A stretch of DNA of 64,000 nt from Pezizomycotina sp. ARF18 (lineage: Eukaryota; Ascomycota), in the NCBI GenBank assembly GCA_002224055.1, contig AZLU01000115.1, forward strand, positions 62,001 to 126,000, read 5' to 3'. The translations under genes were made by a program, and so were the position numbers. Position 1 is the first letter of the stretch. Every line of letters starts with the position of its first letter. The notes under the pieces are model-generated. The model was not told where the DNA came from, searched no databases, and saw only the letters and a program-made list of their open reading frames with translations. Of this stretch, positions 35,973 to 48,575 are shown piece after piece.

Positions 35973-38900
35973 ATGTCTTTTCCGACGGACCTTATGTCCA
36001 AGAAATGACCTTAATAAACCAAAGTTCGGAGAGACGAGCCCGATGAAGTCGAACCTCGCTCCAGGAGTCGGACGGGTGTCGACACACAGCAAAGTAAGGC
36101 TTTCAGTTTTGAGTTTTTGCCTAAGCTATTCACTAACGAACAAACCCCTAGGCCGGACCCTCGACTACATGATGCAGCCTTTGCCGGCCGGGAGAAAGAC
36201 CTCTGGCGAGCTGGTGCCGCCGCTTCTGCTGGAGGGAGCTCCGGCAACGCAATCTCACTCGATTCGTCGCCGGCCTCGAAGAACGACGATGTACAGTTCA
36301 TCAAGTCCAAGCCGGCAGAGTCAACTACCTATTCCAAGTGGCAGGCACCAAAGGGTGAACGTTCTAGTGGTGGTGGTGGTGGTGGAGGAGGGGACGGCGG
36401 TTCTGGCGGTAGTTGGCCGCCGTCAACCGCCCCGATTCCTACAATCTCGAGGATAACCCATTCATGAAAAAGCCAACGGGATTCTTAGGACCAACCGTCC
36501 CCGTCGACGGCGGGACGTACTACGGCGGCGAATACTTGGACGCCAAGAGTACCACGGAAAGCATAAAGCAGCTCCTCGAGGCATCAACGATGAGCCTCCG
36601 TCTCGCCGGACGAGACGCAAAGTCAAGGAGCAAGATGCACTCGAGAAAGCGCTTGCAGGAACTCCCTTAAAGAAGCCGTCAGAAATTGAGATTGACGAGG
36701 GCGATGAAGAAGAGGAAGAAGAAGAGGACGGTAACGTGGAAGGTCTTAAGGTTACCTTGCTTCCGCACCAGATTCGGGGGCTAGACTTCCTTCTTAGTCG
36801 TGAGACGGGAAAAAACAAAGGGGTATTCTAGCTGACGATGTAAGCTCTTTCATTCTCTCTCGTTGGTATATTTTATTTTAGTGTGCTAACGTCCGTAGAT
36901 GGGCCTCGGCAAAACGATCCAATCAATCTCGCTTATCCTCTCTAACCCGATGCCATCTGCAAAAACGCACACTACGCTGGAGCGAGAAAAACTCAAGCTC
37001 CCTGCCGATCTCAACAAGGGTACCCTTATCGTCGCGCCTACCTCTCTTATCAAACAATGGGAGCGGGAGATCAAAGAAAAGACGACGGGAGAGCTGCGGG
37101 TCATCGTACATCATGGCCAAAGTCGTACGAGAAACCCGGTTGAGCTCAAAAAGTACGATGTAGTCATTACGACTCCTCAGACTCTCGTTTCCGAGCACAA
37201 GGATTCCACGGAGGATGCTCCGATCGCGTGCATTGGTGTCCATTGGTGGCGCGTTATCGTGGACGAGGCGCACACGATCAAAAATCCTTCCGCAAAGAGT
37301 AGCATCGCCTGCTGTGCGCTCCGTGCAAGTATAGGTGGTGCTTGACTGGAACTCCGCTCCAGAACAATGTGACGAGCTCCAAGCCCTCATAAAATTCTTG
37401 GCCATACCGCCCTTCAACGACAAGTCGGTTGGAAGGAGCAAATCACGCGGCCGATGAACAACAACCGCGGAGCCATCGCCATCCGACGTCTCCAGGTAGT
37501 TTTGAGGGCAATCATGCTGCGCCGCACCAAGGCTGTTCTTCAAGCTGCTGCTAACAAAGCGACGGAATCTGGCAAGGCCAGAAAGACAAGGACGGCAAGA
37601 AGACGCTTGCTCTGGAAATGTAAATCGCAAGGTTCGAAGAAGTCAAGTGTGCTTTTGGTGAGGAAGAGAAAGGCTTTTACACAAGACTTGAAAATAGGCT
37701 CGACTCGAGGTTGGAGCAGCTTTTGTTCTCAGGGGGGAACTCATATGCTCAGGTTTTGGTCCTTATGATGCGCTTGAGGCAAGCCTGCAACCATCCCCAC
37801 CTTTCTCGCCGGCAAGATGAACGCCGACAAGGAAGCTATCTTCAGTACTCAAACCACTCAGTCTGCCAAGAAAAGCAAGACGCCTTCCTCTGCATCTTCG
37901 TTGCTGGCGACGATATAGACGATATGGCAGACATGCTCGGAGAAATTTCCATGCTCCAGAGAACCTGTGAGGTTTGCCAAGTAGATCTGTCTCAAGAAGA
38001 CCGTGACAATGGCAACACAAGATGTCCTGAGTGCCGTGAAGACCTAATGTCTGGCCTCAAGAAACTCAAGAAGCAGAAACGTCCGCCAAAGGGTACAGAG
38101 GATAAGGAGGAGGGTGGTGACTCGCTCGCCGACCTGATGAGGAGCATGGAAATCTCCGGTGACAATCAGAAGAAGGTCAGCCGCAAGGAGAAGAATCGCA
38201 AGAGAATCGTTGACAGCGAGATGAAGATGAAGAAGAAGAAGAAGAAGAAGAAGACTACGATACTTCAAAGGATGGTTTTGTTGATGATGAGGCCGAGGAA
38301 TCATCCACCCCTGAATCCGATGAAGAGGAAGGAAGAGAGGAAGAAGATGAAGAGGGAGACTCCGTCGAATACGACGACGATTCTTTCACCAATAACACGC
38401 AAAAGCTGTTTGCCTCCACGAAGATCCGGCAGTTGGTTAAGATTCTCCGCAGGGAATGCTCCGAGTGTAACAAGACTATTGTCTTCTCTTCCTTTACATC
38501 TATGCTCGACCTCATCGAACCCTTCCTCAAGCGAGAAGGCTTGAATTTTCCCGCTACGATGGTAGCATGCGCAACGATATCCGTGAGAGGAACCTGAACA
38601 GGCTTCGCAACGAGGACCGCTGCAAGATTCTGCTCTGCAGTCTCAAGTGCGGAGCTCTCGGCCTCAACCTTACAGCTGCGAGCAGGGTAGTCATTCTGGA
38701 GCCATTCTGGAATCCGGTAAACTCTCATACCACCAAATTGCAACTCCTTTTTAATATATCTACTAACAATTTTCTAGTTTGTCGAGGAACAAGCTATCGA
38801 TCGAGTTCACCGTATCGGCCAAACCAAGGACGTAGTCGTCTACAAGCTTACGGTTGAGAGACCATCGAAGCGCGTATTCTCGAGCTACAAAACAGGAAGC

Positions 38901-39220
38901 GCGCTATCGCAGACGCGACTTTCGGCGACGGCTTGGCGGCGTTCAAGAAGAAGCAGAACAACACTAAGCTCGGCATGAAGGACATCTTGTACCTCTTCAA
39001 CCGCAACGCGGAGGACCATGAAGGCGTCGGATCCCACGCCGTCGACAAGCTGAACGCCAGCAAGGGCAGTCTGCTAAAGTCGTCGTCCTCTTCTTCTAGC
39101 ATGAGCGACTGGGACCGATCTCGTCCTGATCCTGCTCCCAACAGGAACAGTACGACCCGGGCGCGCCCGCCGCAAGGAAGATTCGGTTTACGGGAGGAAA
39201 TAGAAATGATGGATAAATAA
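35973..39220 (+). CDS. SNF2-family DNA-dependent ATPase, Rad5/Rad16-like
   Basis: A disordered N-terminus (glycine run at 36367-36390, acidic run at 36700-36735) is followed by LKVTLLPHQIRGLDFLLSRE and, across an intron (donor GTAAGC at 36839, acceptor at 36898), DDMGLGKTIQSISLIL (Walker A). Then come IVAPTSLIKQWEREI, VDEAHTIKN (motif II, about 37260), LTGTPLQNN (motif III, about 37345), MLRRTKAVL, a short CEVC...RCPEC zinc motif (37967-38030), an acidic linker, FSSFTSMLDLIEPFLKREG, LNLTAASRVVILEPFWNP, and after an intron (about 38716-38778) DRVHRIGQTKDVVVYKL. The insertion of a Cys motif between the two helicase lobes is the Rad5/Rad16/Uls1 arrangement, but the full C3HC4 RING is not seen. 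The family acts in DNA repair and chromatin remodelling. The start is uncertain (35973, or MKSN at 36043). Several one-base losses occur, for example GG to G after LQNN. Confidence 0.9.
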
Positions 39221-39606
39221 CCTAATCTTTTGTTCCGATTATGTTTATAAATATTCCAATTATTCGTGCTGCTGCCTCACAACTATTCATGGAGGTTAGC
39301 TCATAGACTTGTCTCTTTGTTTTATGACGTTGTTTCACGAGTCATTATTTCCGTGTACGGTAAGGGGGTTTATTTCTTTATTCAAATACAGTTATTGTTA
39401 TGTAAAGTAACTTGAAGCATTATCCTTCAATATTATTCATATGGCATCATTATTGGCTTTTGAAAAGATATTTACTAGCGTACATGATACATTAACGCTT
39501 TTTAGAATCCAAGCTTAAGCTTTGGCACATTCTTTCATACATCTTCAATTCCCCGGGACGAATTACAAGATATAATAGTGCGATTATTGTTATTTACTTT
39601 TTTAGT

Positions 39607-40593
39607 TTAGACTTCACCCGTACGCGCTCGTTCTCTGTCGGTCCTAGACTTGATCATATTGCTCAGATCACCGATGGGGAGGTTGAAAGGAAAGTCGAGA
39701 GCAGCGAGCATCTGGACGATCAGGATATACCAGCCGGAAAGACTGCATACAAAAGCAGAGCCCCCTCCGCCCGTACGTTTAAAGATAAAATATAGCTTTA
39801 AACGATCCACGAGTTGTTCGAGTACGTATATATAGAGGATTCTACCTTTGATGAGCTTGATCGCGATGTCGGCGTTTCCATTGCCGAGCTGGAAGTAAGC
39901 AGCAGATAGGAGAATAGCTGCAAGATCAAGCGAGAGGAAGACGATGACAAAGGCGACATTGGTCCGCAGAGAGCAGATGAGGAAGATGAAGATCAATAGA
40001 CCCCAGCACACAAGGTAAAACGCCAGAGCGACGCTGTACCCCACCGTTCCGGAGCCTTCGGTCGCGTCCCTTTAGCAGAGTATGCCGCGGCAGCGTTGAA
40101 AGCAGGACCAGACCGGCACCGTAGCTCGCCCAGAAACCACGAAGGCCGTGAAGACGACGAAGGGGAACGTGTTGCCGAGAACCCACTCGAGGAGACCGCC
40201 GATGAACATGCACACGCCTCCGAGGAAGAAGTAGCTTCCTACCGCTGCGGCACCGCTGTGGTCGCTCCCCTCCAGCCCATGAAGTCCATGGATAGAGGGG
40301 TCAAGCTGAGGACGAAGCCGATAAGACCGCTGAAAAATGGGAGAAGAAAAAAGTTAGTATATTCGTGAACTTGTAAAAAATGAAAAGAAAGATTGTTCTG
40401 TGTACTGACATTGGAGTCGGATTGGCAAAGGTCTTCCGAAGGTCTCCAGCGACAACGTTTGCCGGAGAAAGGTAAAGCTTCTCGAACAGCTCAGGGGAGA
40501 TTGATATGCTCCAGCGTGCGAACCGCCTTAGCACGTCGGCATGGTGCCATCGTGGAGGACATCGGCACCGTTCGTAGTATGTTTCTCAGACAT
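39607..40593 (-). CDS. GPR1/FUN34/YaaH family transporter, acetate-type
   Basis: The start at 40593 reads MSEKHTTNGADVLHDGTM, then SISPELFEKLYLSPANVV and FANPTPM. An intron joins this to GLIGFVLSLTPLSMDFMGW, rebuilding the family signature N-P-x-P-x-G-L-x-G-F. Further helices follow in shifted frames: GSYFFLGGVCMFIGGLLEW, GAFWASYGAGLVLL, YSVALAFYLVCWGLLIFIFL, VAFVIVFLSLDLAAILLSA, then after an intron LSGWYILIVQMLAALDF and a polar tail to a stop at 39607. About six membrane helices and 260-290 residues match Ady2/Ato1/AcpA acetate permeases, which sit in the plasma membrane and take up acetate or export ammonium. Substrate is inferred from the family. The gene converges on the SNF2 gene, 386 bases apart. 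Confidence 0.9.
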
Positions 40594-42077
40594 TGTTTTT
40601 TTCTTTAAGAAAAATAAAAGGGTTCGAGTATACGGCAGCTCTCTTTTGGAAGCGATTTACCTGCGGTATGCAAACGACAGGGAGAGTCAGAGGCAATTCT
40701 GAGAGAAAACGTCTCTTTATAAACTCGCGGGAATTGCCTTACCAACCCCGCAAGAATTGGCAAAAAGGAGCAGCCATGTTTCTTGGGACACACGCATGGG
40801 CATCCAGTATCACCAGGAGGAAGCGACACAGAGTCTCTTGCCTCCTCGTGCTGCTGGTGCTTGTTCCTAAAGGCTTTCAACTCCACACTGAGTCAAGTGA
40901 ACCCAAAATAATAATAATAAAATATAATATTATATAAAATCAACTGGGAAAACCGTCTTCGGTCGCCGGAATGCCATTTCTCCGCAATTTTTAGTGAAAG
41001 TGGCTCGTCATCCAAACCGTCAGTCAGACAACCCTGTCTCCCTTCGTGCGAACTGATAGACATACAGACAGACGAAAATGGTTCTTCTATCACAAAGTTA
41101 ATGTTAGCGAAACGTGCCACAACCAATGAGACCCTTACTCGCAAGTAAAACAAAAATAATATAAATCAAAAAAAAAAAAAAATTTTATAGAGAATTATAA
41201 AAGTTAGGACATCCACTTTTTACCCTCAGCGTCCTCGATCTGGAATGGTTCACACCAATCGCAGTCGAATTGACGATCAACATGCAAAGGAGTTAAGATG
41301 CAAAAAGCATACAAAAGGCCCGAGAGTCTATGCATGGGTAGCTTTCAAAAAAGGAGTCGTAGGGGCGAGCAACATGCAGGAAAGGGAAAGGGAGTGGGTG
41401 GCCCTGATGGGGTAAGATTTAGAGGCTGCAAGCCAAGGCTCGTCTCTCTATTAACCGCTGACTCGGATAAGTGGAAAACGACGAAAACGAGAGGGCAAGG
41501 AAGGGAAATCCCAAGGAATTAAAATAAAACAAGACAGACAAACGGAAAATAAAATAACTAAATTGTTGAGAGCTACTTACTCCGTACTCCGTACTTTTTT
41601 TTAGCTTAATAGCTTAACTGACCTATCTCCCTACTCCGTATTGTGCTATATTTTGTCGGATGTGGTCGTGGGGAATTATCACTACTATTGGGAGCAGTGG
41701 GGTGATCGGTTTTAACTTACTTGACAGTTTCTTTTCGTGGAGTCAAGCCATTCTACCTTTTTCTCATCCACAGCACCGGTTGACTCGGCATATTTCCGTG
41801 GTTGAAAATGCCGGCAAAGGAAGACGGGAATCCCGGATTGTTAGCAGGCAAAGCAGAGATGGGGTTAGGCAAAGAGTATAGAGACATATCCCAAGATCGT
41901 GAGAGAGCCCAATCCTCATCTCTATACATGAGGCAACGGCACGTATTTATGCAAAGCAGTTTGGCACCCTGGCAAAGGTTTTGGAAAAAAAAAAAAAAAC
42001 TGTATCCCAAAAACTGGGCATGCGATTCTCATTCGAGGGTATCAACTTGCGGATATAGTAAAGTACAGTAGAGCAGC
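40594..42077. other. Intergenic, no gene seen
   Basis: About 1.5 kb upstream of the acetate-transporter gene. It has a GTACTCC-type short repeat near 41575-41640 and short A runs; no gene could be supported. Confidence 0.5.
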
Positions 42078-43226
42078 TTAGAGCTTTTCAAATCTCGGTT
42101 TTGTTTGGTCATTCCCGCTTGAATTGCCGTGGGCAAGTCGTTGGTCTGCAATGCAGACGAGTTCCAGATCGCAGTGTATTTCAATCCTATAAAATGATTA
42201 GTTAAATGAGCTCGTAAAACGGAATAGAAGCAAGATGGAGCTACTCAGTAGTATACCTTCTGCCACCGAATGATCGACTGAATAATTTAAAACCTCCTTC
42301 GTGCCCTGAACTGCCACCGGAGACTTCCCGGCAATACCTTCCGCGAGAGCAAACGCTCCCTCAAGGCCTCACTCTTCGTCTTAAAGACCTTACTGACGTA
42401 ACCGACTTTCAATGCTTCCTCTGCGCCCCAGATTCGGGCGCTCATGGCCACCTCTTTAATCCAGGACATGTTTCCGACAATCTTCGGGAGCCTGGAGAGG
42501 TACCAATGTCGGCAGCGAGGCCGATATCGACCTCCTTGATGGAGAACTTTGTATCGGCCGCACAGATCCGGATATCGGTCGCGCTACCATTTTTGATTAG
42601 CTATGCGAGCTCTTGGTAGGGCTCAAGTTCATGTAGAATATGATCATTCTTACCATGTCATATCAATCGCCAGGCCAAAGGAGTAACCGTGGAGTACGAA
42701 ATCACAGCTTAAGCCACACATGTCAGCAACGAAGCTTTGTCAACATTTTTTTTCTAAATCGCATTTATCAAGAAAGCTCTCTCACGTTTTAGCGACCGCT
42801 CAGCGCTCGAGATGCAATCTTGGAACTCGAGGATGAGCTTCTGCAACTTCCTCGCCTTCCTCGCCGCATCTTCATCATCGCCTCCAGCAAGGAAGGAAGC
42901 CTTGTTAACGTCCAGCCCCGACGTGAAAGCGCGATCGCCGGCACCTGAGAGCACAACGACGCGGCAGGCCGGATCGTCGGCGAGGCGGTTCATTATGTCC
43001 CGATAGTTGACCCACATCCTGCCGCGGGTTAAAAAAAAAATGAGTTGTTAGGTACAAGATTTTAATCCGGGTGTGGAGGAATCAAAGCATGGGGGGGGGC
43101 GTTAGAGGGATCACTACTGACTCCTGGAAGAAGGCATTAAGCTGCTTAGGTCGATTGATCTCGACGTGGGCGACCCTTCCTTGGGAACGTGACGTTGAAG
43201 TAGCTGAAGGAGTACGATGAAGCCAT
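42078..43226 (-). CDS. Enoyl-CoA hydratase/isomerase, dienoyl-CoA isomerase type
   Basis: The start at 43226 reads MASSYSFSYFNVTFPRK, then VEINRPKQLNAFFQE. After an intron comes NRLADDPACRVVVLSGAGDR and AFTSGLDVNKASFL, the oxyanion-hole region of the crotonase fold. Further on are DIRICAADTKFSIKEVD and IGLAADIGTLSRLPKIVGN (about 42500-42570). The Glu in KEVD and the Asp in AADIGT match the acidic pair of rat Ech1 delta(3,5)-delta(2,4)-dienoyl-CoA isomerase. The end is RIWGAEEALKVGYVSKVF, GIAGKSPVAVQGTKEVLNYS and a C-terminus reading EKL in the open frame or SSKL one frame away, so a peroxisomal PTS1 signal is possible. The role is beta-oxidation of odd-position unsaturated fatty acids. Three or more introns and several frame shifts are present. 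Confidence 0.85.
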
Positions 43227-43964
43227 TTCTTCGAGCAAGCAAAGATTCGATGAATGTAACTGAGAATAGATAGTATTTGAAGAACGAAGGTTTCTTTACA
43301 GTCTTTTGCAATCTTTTGATGCTGGACGGAGAGATATTCTTATGCTTATAAATAACGTTATTGAATCCCCAGAGTAGCCGCATACGAAAGTTAGCTAGCT
43401 GAGGAGCCGGGCCGAGGTTGAAAGAAGTTTATATGGGAATTTTGATTAATATCATTGCTGCCAAGACCTTCACTTCTGATAAAATCGTCCACTGCTGTTA
43501 CAGAGTATTCGCCTATACAATTAACGAGTCGGGGAATTTATTGGAGATGTCCGATTCAAGGGATCCTAAAACCACGAGGATTTGCGTGCTTTTACTTATA
43601 TATATCAAAGGTATCTGGCAGCGGGGGTGCTTGATGTTGTTGATTAGATCGTGGAGATAAAGCGCAGAGCCGTCTATATTTATAATCAGATTTGTCCGCG
43701 GAGTATCCGTGGGACGCTTTACTACGGGTATATATGCACGTAGGATTGAAACAAAGAAGCTAGCGAACTGGAAACGTTTCAAACACCATTGAATTGTAAT
43801 ATCAGACGTTCAATATGGATATATATTGTGTTTTTTCGATAGAATGTTATGTTACGCTTTTTGCCTGTCGAGTTGCGATATTATCAATTTTATTCTACTC
43901 CCATTTCCAACCTAATTTTCATAATAGCCGTCAAAAAAATAATAATACAATAATGCCCTATCTC
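43227..43964. other. Intergenic between isomerase and dioxygenase genes
   Basis: The 3' end of the Ppo gene lies 738 bases upstream of the isomerase start, both on the minus strand. No other gene was seen. Confidence 0.5.
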
Positions 43965-46900
43965 CTACTCAAAGGAAGCAAACTGGACTTTCATGGTAGT
44001 CGGGTTCAGAGCTACCGTCGACCAGTCCTCATCAAGGTATGCCTTGTGGGTGTACGTGGAGTTGTTGCTCTGGAGGGTAATGAACTTAAGCTGTCCTTGT
44101 GGTCCGGAGCGGGCTTGAGGCCTTTAAGGCAGGCGAATTCTTTCAACATCGCCGTAAGTGCTATGACACGCGTGGCATATTCGCTGCCAGTCCTAGGTAA
44201 GTGCAGGTAATCCTCAGACTTGCGGTTGAGGTCAACGGAGGAGGGCGAAGGGTATACATTTTCGTCCATGTTCGCGGCGGCCTAGGCAGTTAGTATTGCA
44301 AGAGGGAAAAAGAGAAAGAAAGAGATGTCTGGCCAGTAACTCACCACATTGAGATAAACATATCGCCCGCTTGCAGACCCTGGACTTCTGAAAGAGTCTC
44401 TGGATCATTCACGCGAAGCTTGTAGCCCTCGACTTCCGGTCGTAGGCGCATGCCTTCCAGGACATACTTCTCAATTGTTTGGTCATCGTCTTTAATAGCC
44501 GACTCTTGTATGTTCTCTAGGAGCTTTGCGTTCTCTGGTTGGAGGTAAAACTCGAGAATTTGGGCAAACTAGAAACAAAAAAGTTAGCGGAGGTCAAATG
44601 CCAACAAGCAAGTAGTTATAATTACCGATCGTCCGATGCCGGTTGCGGTTCTGGCAGCAAGGATCAGAACATCCCCGAGGACTTTGTTATCCTCATGCTC
44701 GTCGTCGAAGAGCTTTGCCAGGATCTCTTTACCTATTCTCCCAATAGACGAGACGACATCATGCTTTCGCAAAAGTTTATGGCGTCCATAAACCTCCTCG
44801 CCTTCTATTTTAATGAGATCATTCCAGAAAGCACTCGCGGCTTCGCGCAGCTCTAGCAGCCTCGAGTGCTGAACGTGGCTGTCGCGGAAAATATAGGCAG
44901 CGATTACAGAAAGCACAGTCTGTAGGTCGTGACCGAGTAAATGCCCTCGCGGTGGTCGCCATGTCCAGTTTGCAGCGGCAGGTGGAAAAGATTGGCCATG
45001 AAATATACGCCGACGAGATTGCCGACACTGGGAGGGATCAGAAAAATGCTAATATCAACAATAAGTAGGATGGTTAAGGGGGCTTACTCTCTCACGGCGT
45101 CTAAGAAATATCCGCCGCCCAACTTACCCGCCTTCTCCCGGATAAACTCTCGTGTGTGTTCACTGAAGAACGTCTTCACTTGCTCGTTGAAATCTTTCTT
45201 CTCAACAATGAAGTCAAGAAGGTCACCCTGACCAGCGTTCTGCTGGCCGGAAATACCAGCCGCCCTCGACTGCCAAATCGCCTCTGTGTCCTTGCTATTA
45301 AGGATTTTACTGATCGTTGAGCGGGAGGTAATCTCCGCCGTCTTCTTCGGCGTCCCCTTCGGACGAGTGTACACATAATCGTCTACAACGCCAATTCAGT
45401 GAAAATCTTCTTGTTCTCAGAAGGAACCGTAAACGGATACGTCGAGTAAACGGAATTGAACTCGAAGCTGTTAGGATAAGCGGTCTGGAACAGCTTGTGG
45501 ATGACTGTCCCGAAGGCGACGTGCGTATTCGGCGAGACCTCCGTCATTCCAAAGTTCGTCAGATTGCCGGAGTTGTAATCAATAGTATAGAAGCGGTCGC
45601 CCCTAACTAACGCAACAGCGTCAGAGAGGATCGCCCTGCTGACTGTAAATCCGGGGCACAAGCCACTCCCGGGCACCATGGTCTTCTTCGCCTCTCAGCG
45701 ACAAGACCAGGGTAAAGTTCAACATTATTGGGATCCTCGTATAATTGCCTCAAGGCTTCGGCGACGTCCTTGTCGGAATTAATCTCCTCAAACGTCTTAT
45801 ACTCCTTGAGGCCAAAGAACGCCCGGAACTCATTGAGGGAAGCGACTTGCCAGGATCTGGACTGCTGGATCCCCAAAACTTCGATCAGTTTCATGACAAC
45901 GGGGATATTCCGGCGCCAAAAGCGCCAGCGACGTCCTCTACACCGTCGCAAATAATATTCACAAGGTCGTCGTCATTGAAACGACCGTCTTCGCCCCTCT
46001 TAAGGCCATTAAAGGTCCTAGCGCCAGGATCCTCAGGAATGCTCTTCTCCCATCTGTCGACGCCGACCATAAGTCTCTCATTGTGACATCAATATGAGTT
46101 TTGCCGAAGACTTTACTATAAAAGTCCTCTGTCCATTTAGCGTCCTTTTCAGAGATGGCGCAGTGCCACCTGTAGATCATATTGAACTCCAGGGCCACTT
46201 GATTCCCAATACCTTGCGGGGTCCCGCTTTCCGAGAATATTTTGTGGATTTCCAAGCGGGGGTCGAGAACCAGGACGTGTTCGTCCTGTTGAGGTTCAGA
46301 ATGACCCGAATGTAATCTATCAACAATATTGATGTACAGTCCGCAGGTAATACTATAAAAATGTCAATAGTATTCTCAATAAACTTGTAGAGTTTACTTA
46401 CAGTCTACCCGTCTGGAAGAGCTTCTCATCCCTCGCCTTCTCGTTAATATAAGGGCCGCTGAAAAGATTTGATTGGTTCACTTTCGCAAGCATGTCCACG
46501 ATGTAGTTGTGGAAGCGATTGAACGTAATTAACAAAGCGCTAACGCCGGGTGGAAATCCTAGCAGCCTCCTTTCCGAGAATGCATCCGGTTTGAGCTTTC
46601 CGTCCTGGAACGTGCGCACTCGCTGTTGTTCCTCGTCGGTGCTTCCGTAAAGCGGCGAAAGATCGAGATACGAACTCGTCTTGGAGATTGCCGGATCCTC
46701 GTGACTCGTGCGGAAGAGGTCTAAAAATTAGCGAAAGGAAAGAATAAAGGAGATTGAGAACGTATAGTACCGTGAATAATAATGGAAGCTAGATAGAAGA
46801 GGAAGCTGGAGATTTTATTCGGGTGCTCGCGGATCTTTTCTCCTCTCGCAAAAGTGCTGTAGCTACTTGTTAGCATGTAATTTTGGTAGTAAATATTATG

Positions 46901-47561
46901 GACCCTATTCTTACTATCAAAAATCAATCCTGGGTCCGGCGGCGCTCCAGGTAGCTTTCTCGTCGGTCTAACGCTTCGTGCATAAGGTGTATTTGACATT
47001 CCAAGATTGGGAGACATAATATTCTATAAAAATCAGCATTTGAAGTTGAGAGAGTCAAGATCGAAAACTCACGTTGAAAGAACCATCCGCTGTCCTGTAT
47101 TGGAATCTGTTGCTGACATAGGACAGTGGAGGATGCTGCAGTGTATTCCACAGCTTATCAAGCAGCGATCGCGTTAGCTGGCTACCGTCTACTGAATCAG
47201 ACGGGAGCGAGCTTGCGAGTTGGATCAGTCGTTCCATCTACGGTAATTAGCCAATTGTCCAGAACTACTTAAGTATATATATATATACAGAAACTTTCGC
47301 TTACCAAGTACTCCTTGTCATCGGTGATGCACCGTCGAGATACTGGACCTTTAGAAGCCCCATTATCGTCTGCACATCATATCCGAGCTTCCCTGTATCT
47401 CCGAGACGCCGGATGTCTTTGAAGAAGCTCCGCGATAGGGACTCGACGGTGACTGGGAGTTGCTCCTCATCCTCAGAGTATCTCGAAGGTGACGGCGAGA
47501 AGGTACCAAAATTTCTCAGAGAATGGGGCGCAATTGCGCGCTCACTCTTTCTGGTCGTCAT
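43965..47561 (-). CDS. Ppo-type fatty acid dioxygenase (linoleate DOX-P450 fusion)
   Basis: The start at 47561 reads MTTRKSERAIAPHSLRNF. The heme-peroxidase-like half shows MERLIQLASSLPSDSVDG, PDPGLIFDSK, EHPNKISSFLFYLASIIIH joined by an intron to DLFRTSHEDPAISKTSSYLD (distal His), LLGFPPGVSALLITFNRFHN, then EFNMIYRWHCAIS (about 46160-46185) with the catalytic Tyr and proximal His of the YRWH motif. The C-terminal P450-like half shows MKLIEVLGIQQSRSWQVASL, TVSRAILSDAVALVRGDRF, ARTATGIGRS spliced to FAQILEFYLQPENAKLLENI, YVLEGMRLRPEVEGYKLRV (ExxR) and AMLKEFACLKGLKPAP. At the heme-thiolate site (about 44172-44210) it reads YLHLPRTGSEYATRVIALT, with no Cys. Aspergillus PpoC, a 10R-dioxygenase, also lacks that Cys. 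The likely product is a hydroperoxy-oleate or -linoleate precursor of psi factors. The frame reaching the stop at 43965 ends NPTTMKVQFASFE, as in the family. Confidence 0.93.
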
Positions 47562-48575
47562 TATGATCAAGAGATAACGATTCCCTCGATAGTGAGAAGG
47601 ATAAGAAGAAGAGATAACGGTCCTTTGATAATTAAAAGGAGAAGAAACAAGAGATTTGTATCTCGAGACTCCTTTGTTTAAAGACAAGGAGCAGAGGTAG
47701 GTAAACAAAGAACAAAGAGAAAATAAGACGAAAAACTTTTGGCCGGATGAATGGGAGGTTTCGGAACTAGAAGAGCGAAATTCTCAAAGCGAGACCTTTC
47801 TGAGATTATATATCCTTTCGACACGGAGCGGTAGCCTTACTTGCCAGCTCGAAAGCTTCCAGGGTGGGGTCTTATGGCGCCAGATAGTCGTGTAACTCTT
47901 TCCCCCACCTTCCCTGCAAATCTCTACCCAAGAACCGTAAGCTCGGCGACATCGGGGGTTCTACCGTGGGGCTGAAGATTTTCCCACCCATGCAGATATT
48001 CTCTGTAGCCCTCCGAACTTGTCATAGTTTGGCGAATAACAACGAATCCTTTTCCTTCTCGCCAATCCTCGAGAACGATAAGTCCTGCCGGACTTGCCGT
48101 TGATTTGCGAAAGTTGACGAGGAGATGGCGCCACAGAGCGAGAAAAAGTCGCCGCGATGCTGGCGCTGACGGTCTGGATCTTCCGATATTGGCTCGATTG
48201 CCTCGATCAGCGACGGGCTCAGCGAACTAGAAGAATGCACTCAAGTAGAAAATAATGATTCATAATTCAAACTTCAAAGGCTGCAGGATACGTCACAGCC
48301 GCGATGTAACGTGCAGGAGGTGTGGAATTTAAACGCCGGCCGACGAACTAGAAAATCAGAAACAGAACGACGGGGTTTAGGTAAAGAAGCGCATGGTTTC
48401 CCCTACGAGTCCCATAGGGCTGAGAGCCCTGTAAAATTTCAAAAGACATTTGACCACGAAAACCGCGATGAGCACTCGCGAATGTTCTTGTGTATTTACT
48501 ACTACAATCTAAACTTGCTGCTATGAGCAGAACGGGGATGAGGCGCCTTTTTCACTTGAAATCGATTGACCATTG

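Noticed and set aside
36011-36310. Minus-strand open frame opposite the SNF2 gene
   Set aside because: It is the antisense shadow of the GC-rich disordered leader of the SNF2 protein.
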